DNA of 14,776 nucleotides from Limnohabitans sp. (lineage in GTDB: Bacteria; Pseudomonadota; Gammaproteobacteria; Burkholderiales; Burkholderiaceae_C), in NCBI GenBank assembly GCA_018883305.1, contig VEQI01000037.1:1-14776 (forward strand). Direction: 5' to 3'. Positions 1 through 5,524 of the stretch are shown piece by piece (position 1 is the stretch's first letter; each line of letters begins with the position of its first letter). Under the pieces are notes generated by a model that had not been told where the DNA came from, did no database searches, and saw only the letters and a list, made by a program, of their open reading frames with translations. A program made the translations under genes and the position numbers.

Positions 1-313
1 TCCCGGAGTAGATGGTGTCGTCACCCATGTTGGCGCCATTGTTGATGCCCGACACCACCAGATCAGGGCGGAAATCCAGCAAGCCGGTCAGGGCCACGTG
101 CACGCAGTCCGCCGGGGTACCGTTCAAATATCGAAAGCCATTGGCTGCGCGATGGACATACAGCGGGGAATGCAACGTCAGCGCATTGGACTTGGCACTG
201 TTGTTTTGCTCCGGTGCCACCACCTCCACCCGGCCCAGATCTTTGAGGGCCTCATACAGGGCCACAATGCCGGGCGCCTGGTAGCCGTCGTCGTTGGAGA
301 TGAGAATGTTCAT
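1..313 (-). CDS. surE: 5'/3'-nucleotidase SurE, N-terminal part (cut by window edge)
   Basis: SurE is a metal-dependent phosphatase of nucleoside monophosphates, linked to stationary-phase survival, and acts in the cytoplasm. Translation from the ATG at 313-311 gives 104 codons beginning MNILISNDDGYQAPG. The family metal ligands are visible: D8 and D9 in SNDDG, S39 in PEQNNSAKS, and the Asn pair at 91-92 in SGINNGANMGDD. The first 104 residues align with the family without a gap; a full protein is usually about 250 aa, so the C-terminal half lies beyond base 1. GAAGG sits 6 nt before the ATG as ribosome binding site. It diverges from the quinone oxidoreductase at 423. In many proteobacteria surE is followed by pcm, nlpD or rpoS, which would lie outside this window. 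Identification is firm. Confidence 0.97.
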   Translation of the reverse strand, partial: MNILISNDDGYQAPGIVALYEALKDLGRVEVVAPEQNNSAKSNALTLHSPLYVHRAANGFRYLNGTPADCVHVALTGLLDFRPDLVVSGINNGANMGDDTIYSG

Positions 314-338
314 GCGTGGCCTTCGGTGAAGTGCATTG

Positions 339-344
339 ATTGTA
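339..344 (-). promoter_or_regulatory. Candidate -10 box for surE
   Basis: Read on the minus strand the hexamer is TACAAT (5 of 6 to consensus). It would place transcription start near 332, about 19 nt upstream of the surE ATG, with the GAAGG ribosome site inside the leader. The best -35 match, TTGGCA at 365-360, leaves a short 15-nt spacer, so the assignment is tentative. Confidence 0.4.
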
Positions 345-367
345 GGCGTGCGCCCGCCATGCCAACC

Positions 368-397
368 ATGACCAAGCCTGGCAGGCCCCACTATGAT
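368..397 (+). promoter_or_regulatory. Candidate sigma-70 promoter for the quinone oxidoreductase
   Basis: ATGACC (368-373, 4 of 6 to the -35 consensus) is followed after 18 nt by TATGAT (392-397, 5 of 6 to the -10 consensus). Start of transcription would be near 404, leaving a leader of about 19 nt that carries GGAGG at 410-414. It lies back to back with the surE promoter in a 109-bp divergent gap. Confidence 0.4.
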
Positions 398-422
398 GAG
401 TGCCTGATTGGAGGAAATCACC

Positions 423-1397
423 ATGCATGCCTGGTTGTGCGAAAACCCTGTGGGCGTTGAGGCCCTGACCTGGAAAGCCTTGCCCACCCCCGCCCCACAG
501 GCAGGCGAGGTGCTGATCGAGATCGAGGCCGCCAGCCTGAACTTCCCCGACGCCCTGATCGTGCAAAACAAATACCAGATGAAGCCGCCCCTGCCCTTCG
601 TGCCCGGCTCCGAATACGCGGGGACCGTGCGTGCCTTGGGTGAGGGCGTCACCCACCTGCAGGTGGGGCAGCGTGTGGCCTGCTTGCCCGGCACAGGCGG
701 GTTTGCCACCCATGCGGTGGCGCCCGCGCGTCTGTGCCTGCCCTTGCCTGACGGTTTCAACAGCGTGGATGCAGCGGCATTCATCATGATTTACGCCACC
801 TCCTATCACGCCCTCATCGATCGCGCACAGTTGCGTGCCGGTGAAACCGTGCTGGTGCTGGGTGCGGCCGGCGGGGTGGGCACCTCTGCCATCCAAATTG
901 CCAAAGCGGTGGGCGCCCAGGTGATTGCCGCCGCCTCCACCGATGAGAAGTGTTCGCTCTGCACCGCCTTGGGCGCAGACCATGTCATCAACTACAGCCA
1001 GGGCAACCTACGCGAGCAACTCAAGACCCTCACGAACGGCCGGGGCCCCGATGTGATCTACGATCCGGTCGGTGGCGATCTGGCCGAACCCGCGTTTCGC
1101 GCCATTGCCTGGCGCGGGCGTTACCTGGTGGTGGGGTTTGCGGCTGGTCCGATTCCCGCTTTGCCCTTGAACCTGCCGCTGTTAAAAGGTGCCTCGGTGG
1201 TGGGCGTGTTCTGGGGCGACTTCGCACGCCGAGAGCCCCAGGCCAACGACGCCATGATGCGCGAGCTGGTGGCCTGGTATCAGGCAGGCCGCATCAAGCC
1301 CGTCATTGACAGCACGCTGCCCATGCACGAACTCAAGGCCGCCTATGCGCGCATGGCCTCACGCGAGGTCAAGGGCAAGCTGGTGATGGTGAACTGA
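423..1397 (+). CDS. Zinc-independent NADPH:quinone oxidoreductase (MDR superfamily)
   Basis: The 324-aa protein belongs to the quinone oxidoreductase branch of medium-chain dehydrogenases/reductases, cytosolic enzymes that use NADPH to reduce quinones or activated alkenes. A GroES-like N-terminal domain covers roughly residues 1-125, with the ASLNFPDALI segment typical of the branch. The Rossmann dinucleotide-binding motif GAAGGVG is at 147-153. The structural-zinc cysteine cluster of alcohol dehydrogenases is absent. Length is normal (320-335 aa). The ATG at 423 is chosen because GGAGG (410-414) lies 8 nt before it; an in-frame TTG at 408 would overlap that site. The gene ends TGA 3 bp before the stop of the convergent Crp-like gene. 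Family membership is clear; the physiological substrate cannot be read from sequence. Confidence 0.93.
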   Translation: MHAWLCENPVGVEALTWKALPTPAPQAGEVLIEIEAASLNFPDALIVQNKYQMKPPLPFVPGSEYAGTVRALGEGVTHLQVGQRVACLPGTGGFATHAVAPARLCLPLPDGFNSVDAAAFIMIYATSYHALIDRAQLRAGETVLVLGAAGGVGTSAIQIAKAVGAQVIAAASTDEKCSLCTALGADHVINYSQGNLREQLKTLTNGRGPDVIYDPVGGDLAEPAFRAIAWRGRYLVVGFAAGPIPALPLNLPLLKGASVVGVFWGDFARREPQANDAMMRELVAWYQAGRIKPVIDSTLPMHELKAAYARMASREVKGKLVMVN

Positions 1398-1400
1398 GGG

Positions 1401-2075
1401 TCACACCAACAGGCGTTGAAACACGCTGAATTGCTTGCGGGCTCGGTAACACCCGCAGGTCATGGCCTCCAGACGATGACGATCATTCAGGCGGATCTTG
1501 CCCCGCAGGCACTCCACCACACCGCTTTTCTCCAATTGTTTGAGGGTCAGGGTGATGGCCTCACGGCGCACACCCACAATGTCCGCAATCTGGCCATGGG
1601 TGATCTCTATTTCTTGTTCGGTACGGTGTTGCAATGCCACCAACAACACCTTGGCCAGAATTTGCTGCGTGGAGTGGCGACGAAAACAGGCCGAACTTAA
1701 GCTCAATTGTCCCAGCAGGTTGCGGACCGCTCGCATCACCAGTTTGGAGAACGCCTGCCCCAGCGCAAACTCACGACGCAACACATCCACCGGCATGCGG
1801 TAAGCCAAGCCCGGCAAACGCACATGCACGCCCAGCAAGCAGTGACTGTCAGCCACCACTGACAGTGGGAACATGCTGGTGCAATCCGCCAGGGCCACAT
1901 GGACGTCATCCCCCGCCTTCATGGTGATGGAAAAAGAGACGACGGCAGTGAGTGGAAAATAAAAATATTCCACCACCGAGTCTTGCTCACAGATCAATTG
2001 GTCCTTGGACAAGGACACCAACTGCAAGTAGGGAAACAATCGCTCCTGATCGTGCGCAGGGAGTTGATCCAGCAA
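1401..2075 (-). CDS. Crp/Fnr-fold transcriptional regulator; early in-frame stop just upstream
   Basis: The reading frame gives 224 aa from a TTG at 2075. An N-terminal cyclic-nucleotide-type beta-barrel spans about 1-100, a long dimerisation helix about 105-135, and a winged helix-turn-helix about 159-195 with the recognition region IVGVRREAITLTLKQLE. The phosphate-binding cassette of true cAMP sensors (G-E ... R-S/T) is not recognisable and there are no Fnr-type N-terminal iron-sulfur cysteines, so ligand and targets are unknown. The strongest ribosome site (AGGAGA, 2110-2105) belongs to an ATG at 2099 in the same frame, but codon 5 after that ATG is TAA (2087-2085). Translation therefore either restarts at TTG 2075 (weak AAGG 7 nt before it) or the gene is recently damaged. 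It converges on the quinone oxidoreductase with 3 bp between stops. Confidence 0.8.
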   Translation of the reverse strand: MLDQLPAHDQERLFPYLQLVSLSKDQLICEQDSVVEYFYFPLTAVVSFSITMKAGDDVHVALADCTSMFPLSVVADSHCLLGVHVRLPGLAYRMPVDVLRREFALGQAFSKLVMRAVRNLLGQLSLSSACFRRHSTQQILAKVLLVALQHRTEQEIEITHGQIADIVGVRREAITLTLKQLEKSGVVECLRGKIRLNDRHRLEAMTCGCYRARKQFSVFQRLLV

Positions 2076-2084
2076 CAGATTGCC

Positions 2085-2110
2085 TTATTGAAAACCCATG
2101 ACCGTCTCCT
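2085..2110 (-). other. Strong start site leading into a 4-codon frame closed by TAA
   Basis: On the minus strand AGGAGA (2110-2105), 5 nt of spacer, then ATG (2099) GGT TTT CAA TAA. The frame is the same as the downstream Crp-like gene. Without the TAA the protein would begin M-G-F-Q-x-G-N-L-L-L-D-Q-L-P, which fits my memory of relatives with a Q-x-N-x-L-L-x-x-L-P start. One C-to-T change from CAA would create this TAA. The tetrapeptide could alternatively act as a leader for reinitiation. Confidence 0.6.
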
Positions 2111-2161
2111 GTGATCACGGCCACACTTGCTTTGATATCATTTTTATAGTGGCCCAGGCAC

Positions 2162-2190
2162 ATTTAACCTGACCACCCTACCATCGTCAA
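2162..2190 (-). promoter_or_regulatory. Candidate sigma-70 promoter for the Crp-like gene
   Basis: Minus strand TTGACG (2190-2185, 5 of 6), 17-nt spacer, TTAAAT (2167-2162, 4 of 6). Transcription would start near 2155, giving a leader of about 55 nt to the ATG at 2099. That leader holds two perfect 8-bp palindromes, TGATATCA (2133-2140) and GTGATCAC (2111-2118). A separate TATAAA (2148-2143) is an alternative -10 without a good -35. Confidence 0.45.
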
Positions 2191-2260
2191 ACGACCTGGC
2201 GAAATGTCCTTATTCTGACGACGAACTGACTGAGCACAGGCCCAGTGCGCATTCATTCCA

Positions 2261-2659
2261 TCAAAACACCGAAGTTCCCGCCAGCGCATCTTGCATCACA
2301 AGTTCACGAAAACTTGCCACCTCCTCCAGCGCGCGGGCAAAGTCTGCATAAGCCATGCGCCAAGCGTCGCCGGCCTGACTCACCCGCGCCGTGCGCGCGG
2401 CCACGGGGTTGCCCAGCACACAACTGCCCACCATCTCGTTTGGAGCGATGCAACGCAGCACCTCCTCATGGCCACCGTTCATCGGCAGGACTTCCTGCAC
2501 CTGGGCGGTCAGCGGAAAAAAAATATGTTGCGCAGTCTGACCCACCTGGTACAAGGTATCGCCCACCGCCAGCGTCACCCGTTGCAAGGCGGGCATCAGT
2601 CGAGCCTTGTCCGCAGCAGGAAGTCGATCCAGAAAACGCACATGCGCGAAAGCACACAT
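2261..2659 (-). CDS. Crp-like sensor domain protein lacking the DNA-binding domain
   Basis: The 132-aa product aligns by eye with the N-terminal half of the neighbouring regulator: F-L-D-R-L-P-A-A-D-K near residue 9 versus L-D-Q-L-P-A-H-D-Q, and I-F-F-P-L-T-A near 46 versus Y-F-P-L-T-A. It ends after the start of the dimerisation helix (SFRELVMQDALAG) with no helix-turn-helix. I checked the three minus-strand frames after the stop and found no continuation of the domain, so this is not a simple frameshift. Start ATG 2659 has AAGGTGG upstream; frame-open sequence beyond it runs into the tRNA-His terminator. A T8 run (plus-strand A at 2516-2523) encodes the conserved I-F-F-P. It could be a partner for the next gene, a stand-alone sensor domain, or a decaying paralogue. 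Confidence 0.65.
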   Translation of the reverse strand: MCAFAHVRFLDRLPAADKARLMPALQRVTLAVGDTLYQVGQTAQHIFFPLTAQVQEVLPMNGGHEEVLRCIAPNEMVGSCVLGNPVAARTARVSQAGDAWRMAYADFARALEEVASFRELVMQDALAGTSVF

Positions 2660-2791
2660 CGGCCCACCTTGATGAATGAATAAAGAAGTGCTAATTGTTG
2701 TCCAACGCACGCACGGTTGACGCTTGAGAAGCCCAGATGATGGCGTGCAATGTGCGCCAGAACACAAAGCAAAGCAACAGGCAGCGGGCAT

Positions 2792-2818
2792 AAAAAAACC
2801 CGGCACCGAGCCGGGTTT
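2792..2818 (-). terminator. Rho-independent terminator after tRNA-His
   Basis: A perfect 9-bp stem (AAACCCGGC at 2796-2804 with GCCGGGTTT at 2810-2818, 5-nt loop) is followed on the minus strand by seven T (2798-2792, part shared with the stem). It lies 10 bp past the encoded CCA end of tRNA-His. Confidence 0.92.
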
Positions 2819-2828
2819 CATGAATGTT

Positions 2829-2904
2829 TGGGGTGGCTGATGGGACTCGAACCCACGACGACAGGAATCACAATCCTGGACTCTACCAACTGAGCTACAG
2901 CCAC
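2829..2904 (-). tRNA. tRNA-His (anticodon GUG)
   Basis: The 76-nt cloverleaf has acceptor arms GTGGCTG and CAGCCAC, D arm around GCTCAGTTGGTAGAG, anticodon stem CAGGA/TCCTG with loop TTGTGAT (anticodon GTG), T loop TTCGAAC, and an encoded CCA (2831-2829). Discriminator base 73 is C and the base before position 1 (2905) is G, as needed for the G-1:C73 pair special to tRNA-His. It lies 32 bp after ppiD. Confidence 0.97.
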
Positions 2905-2917
2905 CGCAGAGACTTGC

Positions 2918-2923
2918 ATTATA
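2918..2923 (-). promoter_or_regulatory. Candidate -10 box for tRNA-His
   Basis: A perfect TATAAT on the minus strand sits in the gap between the ppiD stop and tRNA-His. Start would be near 2911, a few bases before the tRNA 5' end. No good -35 was found at 16-18 nt spacing (it would fall inside the ppiD 3' end), so read-through from ppiD may also contribute. Confidence 0.5.
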
Positions 2924-2936
2924 GCGGCATGAATCG

Positions 2937-4841
2937 TCAGGGCTGCACAGCAGAGGCTGGGCGAGGCTCCTTGATCACCACTTTGAAGCGTTCCTTGAGG
3001 TGGTTGTAATAAGCCAGGCCTTCGGCCGTGCCCACCCATTGCACAAACTGGGCGCGCTCTTGCTGACGGGCCGCCAGGTCCGGCGCGGCCAGCACCTTGT
3101 TGATACGTGCCACGGCATAGCCCTGGTTTCCCAAGTCGGCCCCCACCCAGGCGGGCATGGACGACGTGGGTGCGTGCATGACGGCTTCCAGCAAAGCAGA
3201 GGGCCATTGATTGGGATTGGCACGCGACAGCACCTCGGCCTTGCCAAGGACAGCACCATCCGCGGACGCCTTCCATTGCGTCAGTTTCTCTTGCCCGGCC
3301 TGGCGAGCCGCTGCCAGGGCGGCCTGGGTCAGCCAAGACTGGCGTACGTTGTCCTGCACTTTGTCATACGGCAAGGCGGCCGCCGGCACGTGGTGAACCA
3401 CACGAGCCGCCACCAACTGGCTGGGACCCACCTCCAGGGCTTCCGTGTTGCGTTTTTTCTCCAGTGCGTCAGCAGAGAACACCGCGGCCAACAATTTGGG
3501 ATTGTTCAAAGGCGCAGCCAATGCCGACTGGCGAGTCAAGCCATTCATCTTGTGCACCTCCAGCTTGAGCCGATCAGCGGCCGGCTGGAGGCTGTCAGAT
3601 TGCTCATAGACCAGGTTGGTGAATTGCTCGGCCAGTTCTGCAAACTTGCGTTGAGCCTGCTGACGCCGCAATTCAGCCTCCAGGCTGGCACGCTGAGATT
3701 CGAAGCTGGCTTGCTTGGGCTGACGAATGTCGGTGATCTGAAGGATGTGATAACCAAACTCGGTTTCCACCAGGTCACTGATCTGCCCTTTGTTCAAGCT
3801 GAATGCTGCTTCTTCAAACGCTTTGACCATGGCACCGCGGGCAAAGAAATCCAGATCACCCCCTTTGGCAGCGGAACCCGGGTCCTTGGAGTGCTGGCGA
3901 GCCAGTTCGGCAAAACGCTGGGGGGCTTTTTTCAACTCGGCCAGCACTTGCTGGGCTTGCGCACGAACCTTGTCCCGCTCCGCCTGCGGGGCCTTGGCAT
4001 CCACCGCAAACAGAATGTGACTGGCACGACGCTCTTCCTTAGCTTGCAAGCGCGCTTGGTTCTGTTCGAAATAGGTCCGGACATCGGCCTCGTTGAGCAC
4101 CACGCCCTTTTGTGCCGTGGCCAGGTCCAGCATCAGGTATTCAATGTCCACGGACTCGGGGGTTTGGTAGCGAGCGACATGTTGCTGGTAGTGTTGGCGC
4201 AGTTCTTCATCCGTGGGTTTGAGACGGGCCGCAAAGTCTGCGGGCTTGAACACGGTCCACTGTGCCTCACGCTGTTGGTAATAAGCCTCCAGGGCCACAC
4301 CAGACAGCGCGGCCGGCGCGAAGCTGGAGCCCATGACACCGTTGACCACCTGACGTGAGGACAGGTCTGCACGCACACGGTTTTCATACATCTCGGGCGT
4401 CATGCCCTGTGATCCGACCAATTGACGATAACGCTCCATGTCCAACGTGCCATCAGGACGGCGCAGCGAGGCAATGGCGGGGGACTGTTGCAACTCGTTG
4501 GCCAGACGTTGATCGCTCACGCCCAGGTGCAGGCGCTCGGCGGCGACTTGCATCAGACGCTCCCGAACCAACCGGTCCAGGCTGCCGTACTTGGCTTGCG
4601 GGGAGTCGAACAGTTTGACGTCCACATTCGGCATGGAGGCTCGCAGGCGCTCCACCTCATTGCGATGCGCGGCATCCCACTCGGCACGCGTGATGTCGTG
4701 GCCATCGACCACGGCCACCGCTTCGCCCTTTTCAACGAAGCGGTTGTAACCATCAATGCCAAACAGCACGAACGAGGGAAAGATGAGCAAGAACAGCAGG
4801 ATCTGCATGATCCGGTTGTGCTTGCGAACGAAATCAAACAT
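2937..4841 (-). CDS. ppiD: Periplasmic folding chaperone / peptidyl-prolyl isomerase PpiD
   Basis: PpiD is an inner-membrane-anchored chaperone that faces the periplasm near the Sec translocon and helps exported proteins fold. The 634-aa product starts MFDFVRKHNR, followed by one signal-anchor helix at about 12-29 (MQILLFLLIFPSFVLFGI). A SurA-N-like chaperone region spans about 33-170. One parvulin (PpiC) domain lies at about 272-372, from RASHILF through DPGSAAKGGDL to FGYHILQITD. A helical C-terminal region follows. Size fits the family (620-650 aa). The ATG at 4841 has GGAAG 6 nt before it; a TTG two codons upstream overlaps that spacing. It follows hupB and tRNA-Val on the same strand, a variant of the hupB-ppiD neighbourhood known from E. 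coli, but the tRNA-Val terminator lies only 23 bp upstream. Confidence 0.96.
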   Translation of the reverse strand: MFDFVRKHNRIMQILLFLLIFPSFVLFGIDGYNRFVEKGEAVAVVDGHDITRAEWDAAHRNEVERLRASMPNVDVKLFDSPQAKYGSLDRLVRERLMQVAAERLHLGVSDQRLANELQQSPAIASLRRPDGTLDMERYRQLVGSQGMTPEMYENRVRADLSSRQVVNGVMGSSFAPAALSGVALEAYYQQREAQWTVFKPADFAARLKPTDEELRQHYQQHVARYQTPESVDIEYLMLDLATAQKGVVLNEADVRTYFEQNQARLQAKEERRASHILFAVDAKAPQAERDKVRAQAQQVLAELKKAPQRFAELARQHSKDPGSAAKGGDLDFFARGAMVKAFEEAAFSLNKGQISDLVETEFGYHILQITDIRQPKQASFESQRASLEAELRRQQAQRKFAELAEQFTNLVYEQSDSLQPAADRLKLEVHKMNGLTRQSALAAPLNNPKLLAAVFSADALEKKRNTEALEVGPSQLVAARVVHHVPAAALPYDKVQDNVRQSWLTQAALAAARQAGQEKLTQWKASADGAVLGKAEVLSRANPNQWPSALLEAVMHAPTSSMPAWVGADLGNQGYAVARINKVLAAPDLAARQQERAQFVQWVGTAEGLAYYNHLKERFKVVIKEPRPASAVQP

Positions 4842-4864
4842 GGGCAACTTCCATGGAGTTCAAC

Positions 4865-4889
4865 AAAAAAGGCGAACCAGGTTCGCCTT
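4865..4889 (-). terminator. Rho-independent terminator after tRNA-Val
   Basis: A perfect 8-bp stem (AAGGCGAA at 4869-4876 with TTCGCCTT at 4882-4889, 5-nt loop) is followed on the minus strand by a T run at 4870-4865. It lies 7 bp past the tRNA-Val CCA end and 23 bp before the ppiD start codon, so ppiD would depend on read-through or a promoter not obvious to me. Confidence 0.88.
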
Positions 4890-4896
4890 CGTTGGG

Positions 4897-4972
4897 TGGT
4901 GGGTGCTGACGGTCTCGAACCGCCGACCTACGCCTTGTAAGGGCGCCGCTCTACCAACTGAGCTAAGCACCC
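4897..4972 (-). tRNA. tRNA-Val (anticodon UAC)
   Basis: The 76-nt cloverleaf has acceptor arms GGGTGCT and AGCACCC, discriminator A, encoded CCA (4899-4897), D arm GCTCAGTTGGTAGAGC, anticodon stem GCGCC/GGCGT with loop CTTACAA (anticodon TAC), and T loop TTCGAGA. It begins only 10 bp after the hupB stop codon, so it is very likely processed from the hupB transcript. Confidence 0.97.
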
Positions 4973-4982
4973 CACCTGAAAA

Positions 4983-5255
4983 TCAGTTCAAGGCGTCTTT
5001 CAATGCCTTGCCGGGACGGAACTTGGGAACCTTGGCCGACTTGATTTTAATCGCAGCGCCGGTGCGGGGATTGCGACCGGTGCGAGATGCACGCTTGGTG
5101 ACGGCAAAGGTGCCAAAACCCACCAGCGACACGGTGCCGCCTTTTTTCAGCGTGGTCTTGACGGCACCGATGGTGGCCTCCAGGGCACGGGTGGCGGCCG
5201 CTTTGGAAATGTCGGCGTGCTTGGCGATATGTTCAATCAGTTCGGATTTGTTCAC
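4983..5255 (-). CDS. hupB: DNA-binding protein HU, beta-type
   Basis: HU is the small nucleoid-associated protein that bends and compacts DNA without strong sequence preference. The product is 90 aa, exactly the family length. It has the N-terminal helices (MNKSELIEHIAKHADISKA), the GFGTF core at 47-51, and the DNA-intercalating arm with R-N-P at 61-63. The start is GTG at 5255 with AAGGGG six nt upstream. An excellent promoter lies about 120 bp upstream, and the leader between them can fold. The symbol hupB is chosen from context (next to ppiD); the sequence alone cannot separate hupA from hupB in a genus that may have several copies. Confidence 0.96.
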   Translation of the reverse strand: MNKSELIEHIAKHADISKAAATRALEATIGAVKTTLKKGGTVSLVGFGTFAVTKRASRTGRNPRTGAAIKIKSAKVPKFRPGKALKDALN

Positions 5256-5292
5256 AAAGATCCCCTTGTCAAAAGGCTTGTTGTGGTTGCAA

Positions 5293-5345
5293 TGTCAGGG
5301 CCTCCTGAAAACATCGCCCCGCCAACAAGCGGGGCTAAGCTGACA
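5293..5345 (-). promoter_or_regulatory. Structured hupB leader: nested inverted repeats
   Basis: An inner perfect 7-bp stem, GCCCCGC (5316-5322) with GCGGGGC (5329-5335) and a 6-nt loop, is flanked by TGTCAG (5293-5298) and CTGACA (5340-5345). In the minus-strand RNA this lies between the predicted promoter and the hupB ribosome site. No T run follows the inner stem, so it is not a standard terminator. A role in stability or translation control is inference. Confidence 0.45.
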
Positions 5346-5373
5346 GGGTGAGCGTTTCAGCGCTGCTGCATAG

Positions 5374-5402
5374 ATTTAATCCAACGGCCGGGATGCTGTC
5401 AA
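5374..5402 (-). promoter_or_regulatory. Sigma-70 promoter for hupB
   Basis: Minus strand TTGACA (5402-5397, perfect -35), 17-nt spacer, TTAAAT (5379-5374, 4 of 6). Transcription would start near 5367, giving a leader of about 110 nt before the GTG. A TAGAAT hexamer at about 5459-5454 could serve a second upstream promoter but lacks a well-spaced -35. Confidence 0.7.
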
Positions 5403-5468
5403 TGATGGCAACAACCATCCTTCGTTCGCATGTGGCACAGCGCGGAGGCGGATTCTAGCTGGTTTTAT

Positions 5469-5512
5469 CTTGTCAGTGCTTTCTGAAAAATGACAAGTGA
5501 TGCGCGGATCAC
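5469..5512 (-). repeat. Two adjacent inverted repeats after the dmlA-type gene
   Basis: GTGAT-N6-ATCAC (5497-5512) begins 12 bp past the dehydrogenase stop. Next to it, CTTGTCA (5469-5475) pairs with TGACAAG (5491-5497) across a 15-nt loop. Read on the minus strand the first hairpin is followed by TTGTCATTTTT, so it may be a weak terminator for the dehydrogenase transcript ahead of the hupB promoter. The two stems share base 5497, so they would compete or abut. Confidence 0.35.
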
Positions 5513-5524
5513 CTGTCAACCCGC

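Noticed and set aside
408..422. TTG start at 408 for the quinone oxidoreductase
   Set aside because: It would include the GGAGG ribosome site (410-414), which is ideally spaced for the ATG at 423.
252..983. 243-codon minus-strand frame across the surE/quinone oxidoreductase boundary
   Set aside because: It overlaps two well-supported genes and the product is histidine/glycine-rich without family features.
2516..2523. Run of eight A (T8 in the gene) as a phase-variation tract in the truncated Crp-like gene
   Set aside because: The frame is intact through the run and encodes the conserved I-F-F-P seen in its paralogue; truncation occurs about 250 bp later and is not explained by slippage here.
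3000..4358. 452-codon plus-strand open frame antisense to ppiD
   Set aside because: No recognisable domain; the opposite strand encodes a full PpiD with normal motifs, so this is a shadow.
5497..5512. GTGAT-N6-ATCAC as a cAMP-Crp binding site
   Set aside because: The gap between GTGA and TCAC is 8 nt, not the 6 nt of Crp sites, and it lies just after a stop codon where a weak terminator hairpin is more likely.
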